Origin: Hyphomicrobiales bacterium
GTDB lineage: Bacteria > Pseudomonadota > Alphaproteobacteria > Rhodospirillales > JACKKN01
Direction: 5' to 3'
Assembly (NCBI GenBank): GCA_024236415.1
Contig: JACKKN010000001.1
Location: forward strand, 310,001 to 374,000
DNA: 64,000 nt
Shown here: positions 43,842 to 52,416 of the stretch, piece by piece
Layout of the letters: every line of letters starts with the position of its first letter
Numbering within the stretch: position 1 is the stretch's first letter
Notes under the pieces: generated by a model
Seen by the model: only the letters and a program-made list of their open reading frames with translations
Database searches by the model: none
Told to the model about the DNA's origin: nothing
Program-made: the position numbers and the translations under genes

Positions 43842-46130
43842 ATGGCGCTTGAACCGGAACTCCGCCGCCGTCTGATCGCCACCTTCAAGGTCGACCTGGA
43901 CGAGCAGCTGCAGATCGTCACCCACGGACTGCTGGCACTGGAGAAGGGGCCCGGGGCCGAGGACCGGAACGCCGCCTTCGCCAATGTCATGCGCGCCGCC
44001 CACAACATCAAGGGCGCCGCCCGCGGCATCGGCATGCCGGACATCGGCGACATCATGCACCACCTGGAAACCCTGTTCTCGGCCCTGGCCGAGGGCGGGG
44101 GCCAGGTGCCCGGCGACGCCATCGACCTGGCCCTGTCCTGCCTGGACAGGGCCCGGGAGGCGACCGAGGCGGCGACCGAGGATGGCGAACGGCCGTTCGA
44201 CCTGGACCAGGTCATGGCCGACCTGCAGGGCGCCATCGTCGCCGCCGGCGGCGAACCGCCGAAAAACAGGGGAAAGCCGCCCGCGGCCAACGCCGCGTCT
44301 GCGCCGCCGCCCGGCGCGGCGGCGCCGGCCGCGCCTTCGCCGGCCGTTCCCGCCGCCACCCCCCCGGGCCCGGCCGCCGCCGCCGAAGGGCGGCCGGCGC
44401 CGGGTCCCAGATACGCCAGTCCGTCGACCGACGTGGTCCGGGTCACGGTGGAAAAGCTGGACCGGCTGTCGGCCCTGCTGGAAGAACTGCAGATCGCCAA
44501 GATCGAGATCGACGAGCACGTGGACGCCATGCAGCGCCTGCGGGTGCGCACCTACGAGGGGTTGGCCGCGGGCCGCGCCGTTTCCGGTGGCGCCGTCACC
44601 GCCCTGGCGGCCCACGGCCCGGGTCTTGGCGTCGCCGACTGGCAGACCGAAGTCGGCCGCCTGTACCAGGACATCCGCGCCAAGGTCGGGCGGTTCGACA
44701 TCGTGCTCAAGTCCCTGCAGCATGACATGCGCGACCTGCGCCTGGTCACCGCCGTGGTGCTGCTGCAACCCCTGGAGCGGTCGGTGCGGGACATCGCCCG
44801 CGAACTGGGCAAGGAGATCTCGTTCTCCGTGCGGGGCCAGGACGTGGAGGCCGATCGCTCGGTGTTCGAGCGCCTGCGCGACCCGATCATGCATATCGTG
44901 CGCAACGCCATCGACCATGGCATCGAGGCGCCGGACGAGCGTCGTGCCGCCGGCAAGCCGGAACGGGGTCAGGTCTCGATCACCGTTGCCACCGAGGGCA
45001 GCCAGTTGGTGGTGCACATCACCGACGACGGCGCCGGCCTGGACCCGGTCAAGCTGGCGCGCGTGGCGGTCAAGAAGAAGGTGCTGAGCGAGGAGACGGC
45101 GGCCAAGATCGAGCCGGACGAGATCCTGGACCTGATCTGCCGTCCCGGGTTCTCCACCTCGGCCATCATCACCGACGTGTCGGGCCGCGGCGTGGGCATG
45201 GACGCCGCCCGCGCCAGCCTGCAATCGGTCAAGGGCACCCTGGGCCTGGACAACCGCCCCGGCGACGGCGCCACCTTCACCATCCGGGTGCCCATCACCC
45301 TGGCGACCGAGCACGCCCTGTTGGTGCGCGCCGGGGGGCAGGTGTTCGCCCTGCCCATCACCTCGGTCGATCGGGTCATGGACCTGAACGCCGCCGACAT
45401 CATCGAGGTCGAGGCCGGCGAGGCCGTGGTCATCGACGGCGAATCGATCCCCGTGCGGCGCCTGTCCCGGGTGCTGGGCCTGGCCGGCGAGGCCGCGCAG
45501 AGGCCGGGCCGCCTCCCGGTCGCCGTGATCTCGTCGGGTCCGCACCGGGTGGCGGCGGCGGTGGACGAGGTGATCGGGCAGCAGGAAATGGTCATGGCCC
45601 CGCTGCGCCCGCCGCTGCGGTCGGTGCGCAACGTGGCCGGCGGCACCTTCACCGGCCGGCACGGGATCGTCATCGTCCTGAACCCCGGCCAGGTGGTGGA
45701 AACGGCCATGCGCCGCGGCGGTGCCGGGCGGGTGCTGGACCAGGGCGGGACCGAGGCCAACGTCCGCGCCACCCGCGTGCTGGTGGTCGACGATTCGCTC
45801 ACCACCCGGACCCTCGAGAAGAACATCCTGGAGAACCACGGCTATGCCGTCGAGGTGGCGGTCAACGGCGAGGACGCCTGGGAACGCCTGCGCGACGGCG
45901 AGTTCGACCTGGTCGTCACCGACGTCGAGATGCCCCTGCTGGACGGGTTCGACCTGACGGCCCGCATCAAGGGCGACGACCGCTTCCGCGAGCTGCCGGT
46001 GGTCATCGTCACCTCCCTGGCCAACGACGGCGACCGCCAACGGGGAATCGAGGTCGGCGCCGACGCCTACGTGGTCAAGGGCGAGTTCGAGACCCGGGCC
46101 CTCATTGACATCGTCCAGCGGCTGGTTTGA
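43842..46130 (+). CDS. CheA-type hybrid kinase with C-terminal receiver (CheA3/WspE-like)
   Basis: The 762-residue protein has an Hpt domain with phospho-His54 (AAHNIKGAARG), a long Ala/Pro-rich linker (about 140-185), a HATPase core (HIVRNAIDHGIE, DDGAGLDP, GRGVGMDAAR), a CheW-like regulatory domain, and a receiver domain (Asp694 in TDVEMPLLDG). The dimerisation domain lies between the linker and the ATPase. Kinases of this build include CheA3 of R. centenum and WspE. Phosphate could pass to its own receiver, to CheB and to the hybrid kinase at the start of the operon. The start ATG is 13 bases after the receptor stop. Confidence 0.93.
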   Translation: MALEPELRRRLIATFKVDLDEQLQIVTHGLLALEKGPGAEDRNAAFANVMRAAHNIKGAARGIGMPDIGDIMHHLETLFSALAEGGGQVPGDAIDLALSCLDRAREATEAATEDGERPFDLDQVMADLQGAIVAAGGEPPKNRGKPPAANAASAPPPGAAAPAAPSPAVPAATPPGPAAAAEGRPAPGPRYASPSTDVVRVTVEKLDRLSALLEELQIAKIEIDEHVDAMQRLRVRTYEGLAAGRAVSGGAVTALAAHGPGLGVADWQTEVGRLYQDIRAKVGRFDIVLKSLQHDMRDLRLVTAVVLLQPLERSVRDIARELGKEISFSVRGQDVEADRSVFERLRDPIMHIVRNAIDHGIEAPDERRAAGKPERGQVSITVATEGSQLVVHITDDGAGLDPVKLARVAVKKKVLSEETAAKIEPDEILDLICRPGFSTSAIITDVSGRGVGMDAARASLQSVKGTLGLDNRPGDGATFTIRVPITLATEHALLVRAGGQVFALPITSVDRVMDLNAADIIEVEAGEAVVIDGESIPVRRLSRVLGLAGEAAQRPGRLPVAVISSGPHRVAAAVDEVIGQQEMVMAPLRPPLRSVRNVAGGTFTGRHGIVIVLNPGQVVETAMRRGGAGRVLDQGGTEANVRATRVLVVDDSLTTRTLEKNILENHGYAVEVAVNGEDAWERLRDGEFDLVVTDVEMPLLDGFDLTARIKGDDRFRELPVVIVTSLANDGDRQRGIEVGADAYVVKGEFETRALIDIVQRLV

Positions 46131-46206
46131 GATGACGTAGGCCGCCGGCCCGCCCCCGCCGGGATGCCCCGCCGGGCGCCGGCCGCCGGCGGCAAAGGGC
46201 GGCTGG

Positions 46207-47289
46207 ATGATCCGGGTTCTGGTGGTTGAGGATTCGCCGACGATGGTCGCGCTGCTGCGCCGCGCCATCGACAGCCAGCCGGACCTGCAGGTGGTGGGGG
46301 TGGCCGACAACGGCCGCGCCGCCGTGGAGCTGGCCCGGCGCCTGCGTCCCGACATCATCACCATGGACGTGGAGATGCCGCGCATGGACGGGCTGGCCGC
46401 CATCCGCGAGATCATGTCCACCGACCCCATTCCCATCGTCGTGATCAGCGCCCATGCCACGGGTGCCGAAGCGCAACAGGGCATCATCGCCATGAACGAG
46501 GGCGCCGTCGCCGTCCTGGCCAAGCCGGAAAACGTGCTCGGCGACGGCCTGGACGGATATGCCCGCAACCTGGCACGGACCCTGCGCACCTACAGCGAGG
46601 TGCGGCTGGTGCGCCGGCGCCGCCGGTCCGCGCCGGTGGTGGCCGACACCCCTGCGAGCGGCGCGGCGAGCCGGACCAGAACGGTCACCGGCGGCGTCTG
46701 CGAGGTCGTGGCCCTGGGCGTCTCCACCGGCGGTCCCGAGACCATCAAGCGCATTCTGGAGAGCCTGCCGGCCTCCTTCGACGTGCCCGTGGCCGTCACC
46801 ATCCACATGGCCGAGGATTTCCTGCCCGGCTTCGCCGGCTGGCTGGACAAGGCGGTGGGCCGGCCCGTGGCCCTGGCGGCAAACCGCGAGAGCCTGCGCC
46901 GGGGCCGGGTCTACGTGGCCCCGGGCGGCACGCACCTGATCCTGGAGCGGCGCGCCAACGGCGAACTGGCCTGGCGCCTGGACAACGGCCCGCCGGTGGG
47001 CGGCTTCCGCCCGTCGGTGACGCCGTTCCTGGCCTCGGTGGCGGTCGCCTGCGGCCCGCGCGCCGTCGGCGGCATCCTGACCGGTATGGGCCGGGACGGG
47101 GCCGACGGGCTGCTCGCCCTGCACCAGGCCGGTGGCCAGACCTTCGTCCAGGACGAGGCCACCTCGGTGATCTTCGGCATGCCCGCGGCGGCCCTGAAGG
47201 TGGGCGCCGCCAGCCTGGCCGTCCCGCTGGACCGCATCGCCGGCCACCTGGGCGCCGCCGCGCGCCGCGCCGGCAACGCCCCGAAATGA
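46207..47289 (+). CDS. CheB-type methylesterase
   Basis: The 360-residue protein has an N-terminal receiver (phospho-Asp54 in TMDVEMPRMDG) and a C-terminal methylesterase with the catalytic triad Ser173 (GVSTGGP), His200 (TIHM) and Asp297 (GMGRDG). It removes methyl groups from receptor Glu residues when phosphorylated, opposing CheR. It follows the CheA-type gene after 76 bases that contain no gene, and ends the operon. The linker between domains is about 25 residues and Arg-rich. Confidence 0.93.
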   Translation: MIRVLVVEDSPTMVALLRRAIDSQPDLQVVGVADNGRAAVELARRLRPDIITMDVEMPRMDGLAAIREIMSTDPIPIVVISAHATGAEAQQGIIAMNEGAVAVLAKPENVLGDGLDGYARNLARTLRTYSEVRLVRRRRRSAPVVADTPASGAASRTRTVTGGVCEVVALGVSTGGPETIKRILESLPASFDVPVAVTIHMAEDFLPGFAGWLDKAVGRPVALAANRESLRRGRVYVAPGGTHLILERRANGELAWRLDNGPPVGGFRPSVTPFLASVAVACGPRAVGGILTGMGRDGADGLLALHQAGGQTFVQDEATSVIFGMPAAALKVGAASLAVPLDRIAGHLGAAARRAGNAPK

Positions 47290-47336
47290 GCGCACGGTCC
47301 GGGGCCCGGTGCGGCCCTATCGGTCGATGGGGGAAA

Positions 47337-47412
47337 TGGTGCCACCTGTAGGACTCGAACCTACGACCCTCGCATTACGAATGCGATGCTCTACCAACTG
47401 AGCTAAGGTGGC
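47337..47412 (-). tRNA. tRNA-Thr(CGU)
   Basis: The minus strand folds into a full 76-base cloverleaf with encoded CCA: acceptor GCCACCT / AGGTGGC, D stem GCTC / GAGC, anticodon stem TCGCA / TGCGA with loop TTCGTAA (anticodon CGT, reads ACG), and T stem GTAGG / CCTAC with TTCGAGT. It begins 10 bases after the hemY stop on the same strand, so it may be cut from the hemY transcript or have an internal promoter. No integrated element adjoins it. Confidence 0.97.
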
Positions 47413-47422
47413 GGCGGCGCCG

Positions 47423-48904
47423 TCAGGCACTGGCGCCTTCTTTAGCGGGCCGGGTGTCCGCCGTCAATGGTCCTTCGGCCGCGTCCTCGCCGTGCTCGAT
47501 CACCGGCGGCGCCTCGGAATCCGCCGCCTGGTCGGACGCCCCGTCGGGCTTGCCGGGGGCGGCCAGGGCGGCGCGCGGCAGGTCCGCGGCCCCCAGGGGG
47601 CGCACCACCGGCGGCGCGCGCCAGGTCAGGCTGTCGAAGTCGCGGCACTTGCCGCAGGACGGGGTCCACTCGGCGACCACGGCGCCGCAGCTGTCGCAGA
47701 TCCAGGCCGGGTCCGGCTCGGCCATGGAGGCGCGCATGAGCCAGGCGCGGGCCAGCTCGGTGTTGCCGTGCTCGGCCTCCTCAAGCTCGGCCATCATGCG
47801 GCACACCCGGGCCGCCGGCTCGTCGGTGGCCGAGGGGGTGACGAGGGGCGCCAGGTGCTTGCGCGCCTCGCCCCACAACTGGGCGTCCAGGGCGGTGCGG
47901 GCCACGGCCAGGTGGCTCTCCGGATGGTCGGCGTTGGTCTTGGCCAGGCGCTGCGCCGCGCGCACCTTCTGCAGGGCGTCCTTGGCGTCGCGGGCGTCCC
48001 AGTACACGTCCAGGAAGGCCACGTGGGGGCGGCGGGCCCAGGCCTCCTCCAGCACCGTAGTGGCCTTGCGCAGCTTGCCCTCGTCCACCAGCAGGCGGGC
48101 GTGGCGGACCACGGCGGGCACCAGGTCCGGGGCCTGCTCGCTGGCCTTGCGGGCGCGGCGGATGGCCTCGGCCACCTGGCCCTGGCCGCCGGCCTCCAGG
48201 CTCAGCTCGTGGTTCAGGATCGCCTGCCGGCGCAGGGAGTCGGGCCCCTCCAGCAGGCCGTGCTTCACGGCCCCGGCCACCGTCTCCTCGGCGGCGCCCC
48301 ACTGGGCGGCGCGCACCTGCAGGTCGAACAGGCTGGTGTTGACCCAGTCGCTGTCCGGGCGCAGGCGGCGCGCCCGCTCGGCCAGTTCCAGGGCGCGGTC
48401 CCAGTCGCCGGCCTTGATGGCCTGGCTCAACAGGCCGCGCACGCCCAGGAACTCGGTGTCGGGGGTGTCCAGCATGGCGGTGAAATGGCGCGCCGCCTCG
48501 TCCTCGTCGCCGGCCAGCTGCGCCGCCTGGGCCGACAGCAGCAGGGTCAGCGACCGCTCCTGCAGCAGCACTTCGGCCTTGCGCACCTGCTTGCGGGCGC
48601 CCGAGGTGTCGCCGGCGGCCACCGCCACCATGCCCCGGGTCAGGGCCTCGTACCCCTTGCGGCGCGACCGCTCGCGGCCGGCACGGGCCAGCCGTTTGGG
48701 GGCCCGGAACAGGGCCACCAGGCCCCACAGCACCACGGTCAGGACCACGGCGGCAAGGATCGCCACCCCGGCCAGCACCGCGGCCGAGGTCTCGATGTGG
48801 TAGCCGCCCCAGTCCAGCACCACGGCGCCCGGGTTGTCGGCCAGCAGCACCGCGCCGACGGCGGCGGCGATGAAGATCAGCAGCAGGATCAGGGCGCGGA
48901 TCAT
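47423..48904 (-). CDS. hemY: HemY-family membrane TPR protein with zinc-ribbon tail
   Basis: The 493-residue protein has two N-terminal membrane helices (about 2-22 and 40-66), a HemY N-terminal domain (FRAPKRL segment), many TPR helices, and near residue 402-420 two CxxC pairs (CDSC...CGKC) that look like a zinc ribbon. A poorly ordered acidic tail follows. HemY of this type is encoded with hemC and hemD and is thought to support heme synthesis, but its chemistry is not known; it is not the protoporphyrinogen oxidase of the same name. It starts 5 bases after the mitofilin gene. Confidence 0.88.
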   Translation of the reverse strand: MIRALILLLIFIAAAVGAVLLADNPGAVVLDWGGYHIETSAAVLAGVAILAAVVLTVVLWGLVALFRAPKRLARAGRERSRRKGYEALTRGMVAVAAGDTSGARKQVRKAEVLLQERSLTLLLSAQAAQLAGDEDEAARHFTAMLDTPDTEFLGVRGLLSQAIKAGDWDRALELAERARRLRPDSDWVNTSLFDLQVRAAQWGAAEETVAGAVKHGLLEGPDSLRRQAILNHELSLEAGGQGQVAEAIRRARKASEQAPDLVPAVVRHARLLVDEGKLRKATTVLEEAWARRPHVAFLDVYWDARDAKDALQKVRAAQRLAKTNADHPESHLAVARTALDAQLWGEARKHLAPLVTPSATDEPAARVCRMMAELEEAEHGNTELARAWLMRASMAEPDPAWICDSCGAVVAEWTPSCGKCRDFDSLTWRAPPVVRPLGAADLPRAALAAPGKPDGASDQAADSEAPPVIEHGEDAAEGPLTADTRPAKEGASA

Positions 48905-48909
48905 GGCTT

Positions 48910-50514
48910 CTACTCGCTTCCGCCGGTCATCAGGGAGACGGCCCGCACGTGCAGCGCCGCCATGGCCCGCTCGGCCGCCAGCCGCTGCCGGGCGTCGGCC
49001 AGCCAGGGGGCGGCGGCCTCGGCGGCCGGGCCCTCGAGCTGGTCCAGGGTCTTGACCGCGGCGGCCAGGTCGCCGGCCGCCAGGCTGTCCCCGGCCTGGG
49101 ACACCACGGCGGCGGCGCTGCCCTCGGGCGCGGCGCCGTCGGTGCGGCGGATGACCACCAGGTTCGACAGGCGGTCCAGGGTGCGGGCCACCAGCCCCTG
49201 GTCGCCGCCGCCGTCGGCGCGGGCCGACAGGATCGCGGCGCGGGTGGCGTCGAACCGGCGGGTCAGGTCGCCCAGGCTGGCGACCCCCGTGGCGGCCCGG
49301 GGTTCCAGGGGCGCCACGATCTTGTCCACCTCGGCGTCGCCCGCGGCGGCGGCGCGCAGCTCGGCCAGCTCGGCGGCGAAGGGGTGGTCGGTGCGCAGGG
49401 CCAATCGCAGGGCTTCCACCGCGGCCACCACGCGGCCCACGCGGGCCGGGTCGACCCGCTTGACCGGGCGCGATTCCACGGCCGCCAGGCGCGCCGCCAG
49501 GTCGGCCACCTGGGCCGGGTCGGCGGCCGGCGGCGCCGGCTGCGCCGCCATGGCCTCCAGCTTGGCCACCCGCGCCTCCAGCGGCGCCAGGTCCACCGGC
49601 GGCGGCGCGGCCGGCGCCGGCGCCGTGCTTTCCAGCCTGGCCAAACGCGCGGCCATGTCGCCCAGGGCCCGGTCCACGGCGCCGTCGCCGGTGGCGGCCA
49701 TGGCGGGCGCTTCCACCGGCCGGGCGGCCAGGGACGCCACCTGGTCCTGCACGCCCTTCAGGGCCTGTTCCAGGGTCTCGACCCGGCGCAGCAGGGCATC
49801 CACCTGCGCCTGGGCGCGGGCCCGTTCGGCCTCCAGGTCGCGCACGGCCGCCTGTTGCGCCGCGGCCGCATCGGTGCGGCCCGCCTCGGCCGCCGCCTCC
49901 AGGGCGCCGACCCGCTGGGCCAGCAGGTCGGCAGCGGCGCGGCCGTCGGCGGCGGCGGATTCGCGCGCCCGCGCGGCCTCTTCCAGGCCGCCCACGCGGG
50001 CCGCCAGGCCGTCCACCCGGTCGTCGCGGAACCAGTCGTCGGGCAGGATGTTGGGCAGGGACACGTCCTGGGGCAGGTAGGGTTTGACGGCGCCGCCCCA
50101 GTACGGCCAGGTGACGTAGGCCCCGCCCACCAGCACGCCCAGCACCACCATGACCACCAGGAAACGGCCGAAGCCGCCGCCGCTCTTTTCCTTCGTCGGG
50201 GCCGGGGCCGGCGCCTCGGATTCGGCGGGCTGGTCCCAGGGGCTGCCGGCCGGCTGCTCGGCGGTGGCGTCGATGTCCACGGCCGCGGGAACCTCGCCGG
50301 TGGCTTCGGCCGCCGTGGGTTCGGAATCATAGGAACCGGTTTTCGGCGCCCAGGGCGTCGCATCGGAGTCGGTTTCGGTCTCGGCGGCGGTTTCCTCGCC
50401 GGAGTCCTCGCGGATGTCCTCGCCGGAATCCTCGCTGGATTCCTCGGGGGGAACCTTGTCGTCGTCCTCGTCCGATTCCCCGGCGGCTTTCCGGTCCTTG
50501 GGATCCTCGATCAT
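48910..50514 (-). CDS. Mitofilin/COG4223-family inner membrane protein
   Basis: The 534-residue protein has a very acidic, disordered cytoplasmic start (about 1-110, rich in Glu, Asp and Ser), one membrane helix (about 117-137, FLVVMVVLGVLVGGAYVTW), long coiled coils in the periplasm, and a C-terminal mitofilin-like domain. It is the alphaproteobacterial relative of Mic60, which shapes mitochondrial cristae and, in phototrophs, intracytoplasmic membranes. Its position in the hem cluster is the normal one. The acidic tail is low-complexity. It likely forms a unit with hemY. Confidence 0.9.
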   Translation of the reverse strand: MIEDPKDRKAAGESDEDDDKVPPEESSEDSGEDIREDSGEETAAETETDSDATPWAPKTGSYDSEPTAAEATGEVPAAVDIDATAEQPAGSPWDQPAESEAPAPAPTKEKSGGGFGRFLVVMVVLGVLVGGAYVTWPYWGGAVKPYLPQDVSLPNILPDDWFRDDRVDGLAARVGGLEEAARARESAAADGRAAADLLAQRVGALEAAAEAGRTDAAAAQQAAVRDLEAERARAQAQVDALLRRVETLEQALKGVQDQVASLAARPVEAPAMAATGDGAVDRALGDMAARLARLESTAPAPAAPPPVDLAPLEARVAKLEAMAAQPAPPAADPAQVADLAARLAAVESRPVKRVDPARVGRVVAAVEALRLALRTDHPFAAELAELRAAAAGDAEVDKIVAPLEPRAATGVASLGDLTRRFDATRAAILSARADGGGDQGLVARTLDRLSNLVVIRRTDGAAPEGSAAAVVSQAGDSLAAGDLAAAVKTLDQLEGPAAEAAAPWLADARQRLAAERAMAALHVRAVSLMTGGSE

Positions 50515-50657
50515 CCCGTCATCCCCTTTGTCGGTGGGCGGCCTGATTTTTTCGAGACGCCGGCCTTGGGCCCCATGCGTTCCCCCGGGGGTGCCGGCAA
50601 GGGCGCCACCCTAGCAGGGAACCCGGTATGTGACAAAGGCAGATTGCGACTCCCGGG

Positions 50658-51383
50658 TCAGGTTTCACCGGCCTCGGCCGCGCCCGCCACCAGGGCCACC
50701 AGGGAGTCCTGGTCGGGCCGCGCCGCCATCCGCAGGCGGCGCCAGGGCAGGGACGCCACCCGTTCGCGCACGGCCGCCGACAGGCAATAGGCGGCCAGGC
50801 GGGCGCAGGCATCCTGCAGCCCGGCCCGGGCCAGCAGGTCGGCGAAGGTGGCCGCCGTGCGCGGCGAGAACAGCAGCACCCCATGCAGGGAGCCGCCGGC
50901 CAGGGCCGCCGCCGCTTGCGGTGACAGGGCGGTGGACGTCTCGGCCCGGTACAGGACCTCGCGGCGCACCTCGAACCCGGCGTCGCCCAACTGCCCGGCC
51001 AGGTCGCCAGCCACCTTGCTGCCGGCCACGTGCAGCAGGGCGCCGGCCGCCGGGTCCAGGCGCCGGCGCACCAGGTCGGCCAGGCTGTCCACGTCGCCGC
51101 CGGCGCTGTACACCCGGGCGAACCCCAGGTCGCGCGCGGCCCGGGCCGAGGCGTCGCCCACGGCATAGGCGGGGACATCGCGATCATCCTGGCGCGCGGC
51201 AAAGGCTCGGACGCCGTTGGCGCTGGTCACCAGCAGGGCCTGGACGCCGGCCAAGTCCAGGGCCGGGCCGGGCAAAAAGCGGATGCGCAGCAGGGGCTCG
51301 GTCAGGCTGTCCACGCCCAGGCCGGCCAGGCGCGCCGCCAGGGGCGCGGCGTCCTCGTGGGGACGTGTGATCAGCACCCGCAC
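50658..51383 (-). CDS. hemD: Uroporphyrinogen-III synthase
   Basis: The 241-residue protein has the two-lobed HemD fold with VLITRPHEDAAPLAARLAGLG at the start, LVTSANGVRAF, and LFSPRTAATF segments; these are the usual Thr/Ser-Asn and Ser-Pro-Arg-Thr contact regions. It closes hydroxymethylbilane to uroporphyrinogen III with ring D inversion. Start GTG 51383 lies 4 bases after the hemC stop. The family is poorly conserved, but position and length agree. A 143-base gap follows before the mitofilin gene, with no gene in it. Confidence 0.9.
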   Translation of the reverse strand: MRVLITRPHEDAAPLAARLAGLGVDSLTEPLLRIRFLPGPALDLAGVQALLVTSANGVRAFAARQDDRDVPAYAVGDASARAARDLGFARVYSAGGDVDSLADLVRRRLDPAAGALLHVAGSKVAGDLAGQLGDAGFEVRREVLYRAETSTALSPQAAAALAGGSLHGVLLFSPRTAATFADLLARAGLQDACARLAAYCLSAAVRERVASLPWRRLRMAARPDQDSLVALVAGAAEAGET

Positions 51384-51387
51384 AGGA

Positions 51388-52326
51388 TCAGCCTGCGGAC
51401 GGCCCGAAGAACCCGGGCCCGGCGCGGCGGCGCAGCTCCTCGCCGGCATCCCGACCGATGGCCGCGGCATCCGCCGCCGCACCCTCGCGCGCGGTTTCCA
51501 GGACCTGGCTGCCGTCGGGCCGGGCCACCAGGCCGCGCAGGCGCAGGCGCGCGCCCTCCAGCTCCGCCAGGGCGGCGATGGGGGTGCGGCAGGATCCGTC
51601 CAGGACCTCCAGCAGGGCCCGCTCGGCGGCAACCCGGGTGAAGGTCGGCCCGTGGTTGAGGGCCGCCAGGGCCGCCAGGGCGCGGTCGTCGCCGGCGCGG
51701 CAGGTGATGCCGATGGCCCCCTGGGCCACGGCCGGCAGCAGGTCGTCGGTCTCGATCACGCCGCTGGCGACCTCGGCCATGCCCAGGCGCCGCAGGCCGG
51801 CCAGGGCCAGCAGGGTGGCGTCCACCTCGCCGTCGTCCAGCTTGCGCAGGCGGGTCTGCACGTTGCCGCGGAAGCTGACCACCCGCAGGTCCGGGCGCCG
51901 GTGCAGGATTTGCGCCTGGCGCCGCAGGGACGCGGTGCCCACCACGCTGCCGGCCGGCAGGTCGGCCAGGCGCGCCGCCCTGGGCGACAGGAAGGCGTCG
52001 CGGGGGTCCTCCCGCTCCAGCATGCAGGGCAGGACGATGCCGTCGGGCAGCCAGGTGGGCACGTCCTTCATGGAGTGCACGGCCAAGTCGATGCGGCCGT
52101 CCAGCATGGCGTCGTCGATTTCCTTGGTGAACAGGCCCTTGCCGCCGATCTCGGCCAGGGGCCGGTCCAGCACCTTGTCGCCGGTGGTCTTGATGACCAC
52201 GATCTCGACCGCGCCCTCGGCGGCCAGGTCGGGGAAGGCGGCGGCCAGGCGGTCGCGGGTCTCGTGGGCCTGGGCCAGGGCCAGGGGGCTGCCTCGGGTG
52301 CCGATCTTCAGGGGGGGATGGGTCAT
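51388..52326 (-). CDS. hemC: Hydroxymethylbilane synthase (porphobilinogen deaminase)
   Basis: The 312-residue enzyme polymerises four porphobilinogens to hydroxymethylbilane. It has the start KIGTRGSPLALAQA, the substrate contacts HSMKDVPTW and GTASLRRQAQ, and the cofactor-anchoring Cys in DGSCRTPIAA that holds the dipyrromethane primer. ATG 52326 gives the standard length; ATG 52338 adds four residues. It is divergent from tsaD with a 90-base shared upstream region. hemC and hemD are separated by 4 bases and should be co-expressed. Confidence 0.95.
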   Translation of the reverse strand: MTHPPLKIGTRGSPLALAQAHETRDRLAAAFPDLAAEGAVEIVVIKTTGDKVLDRPLAEIGGKGLFTKEIDDAMLDGRIDLAVHSMKDVPTWLPDGIVLPCMLEREDPRDAFLSPRAARLADLPAGSVVGTASLRRQAQILHRRPDLRVVSFRGNVQTRLRKLDDGEVDATLLALAGLRRLGMAEVASGVIETDDLLPAVAQGAIGITCRAGDDRALAALAALNHGPTFTRVAAERALLEVLDGSCRTPIAALAELEGARLRLRGLVARPDGSQVLETAREGAAADAAAIGRDAGEELRRRAGPGFFGPSAG

Positions 52327-52416
52327 GGCGGCGCGCATTCGAATGGGTGGTCTCGAAAGAGCGCACAGAGTAATCTGCGCGCGCGCCAGCACAAGGAACT
52401 TTTCGGGGCCACACCC

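Noticed and set aside
43809..46589. 926-codon antisense frame through cheA and cheB, and 41825-44551 likewise
   Set aside because: Low-complexity Gly/His/Val translations opposite clear chemotaxis genes.
37095..47289. Flagellar chemotaxis operon
   Set aside because: CheR has a TPR part, CheA has a receiver, two CheW genes are present and there is no CheY, CheD, CheZ or flagellar gene, all of which fit the alternative class.
47423..48904. Protoporphyrinogen oxidase HemY
   Set aside because: That enzyme is an FAD protein; this protein has membrane helices, TPRs and no FAD motif.
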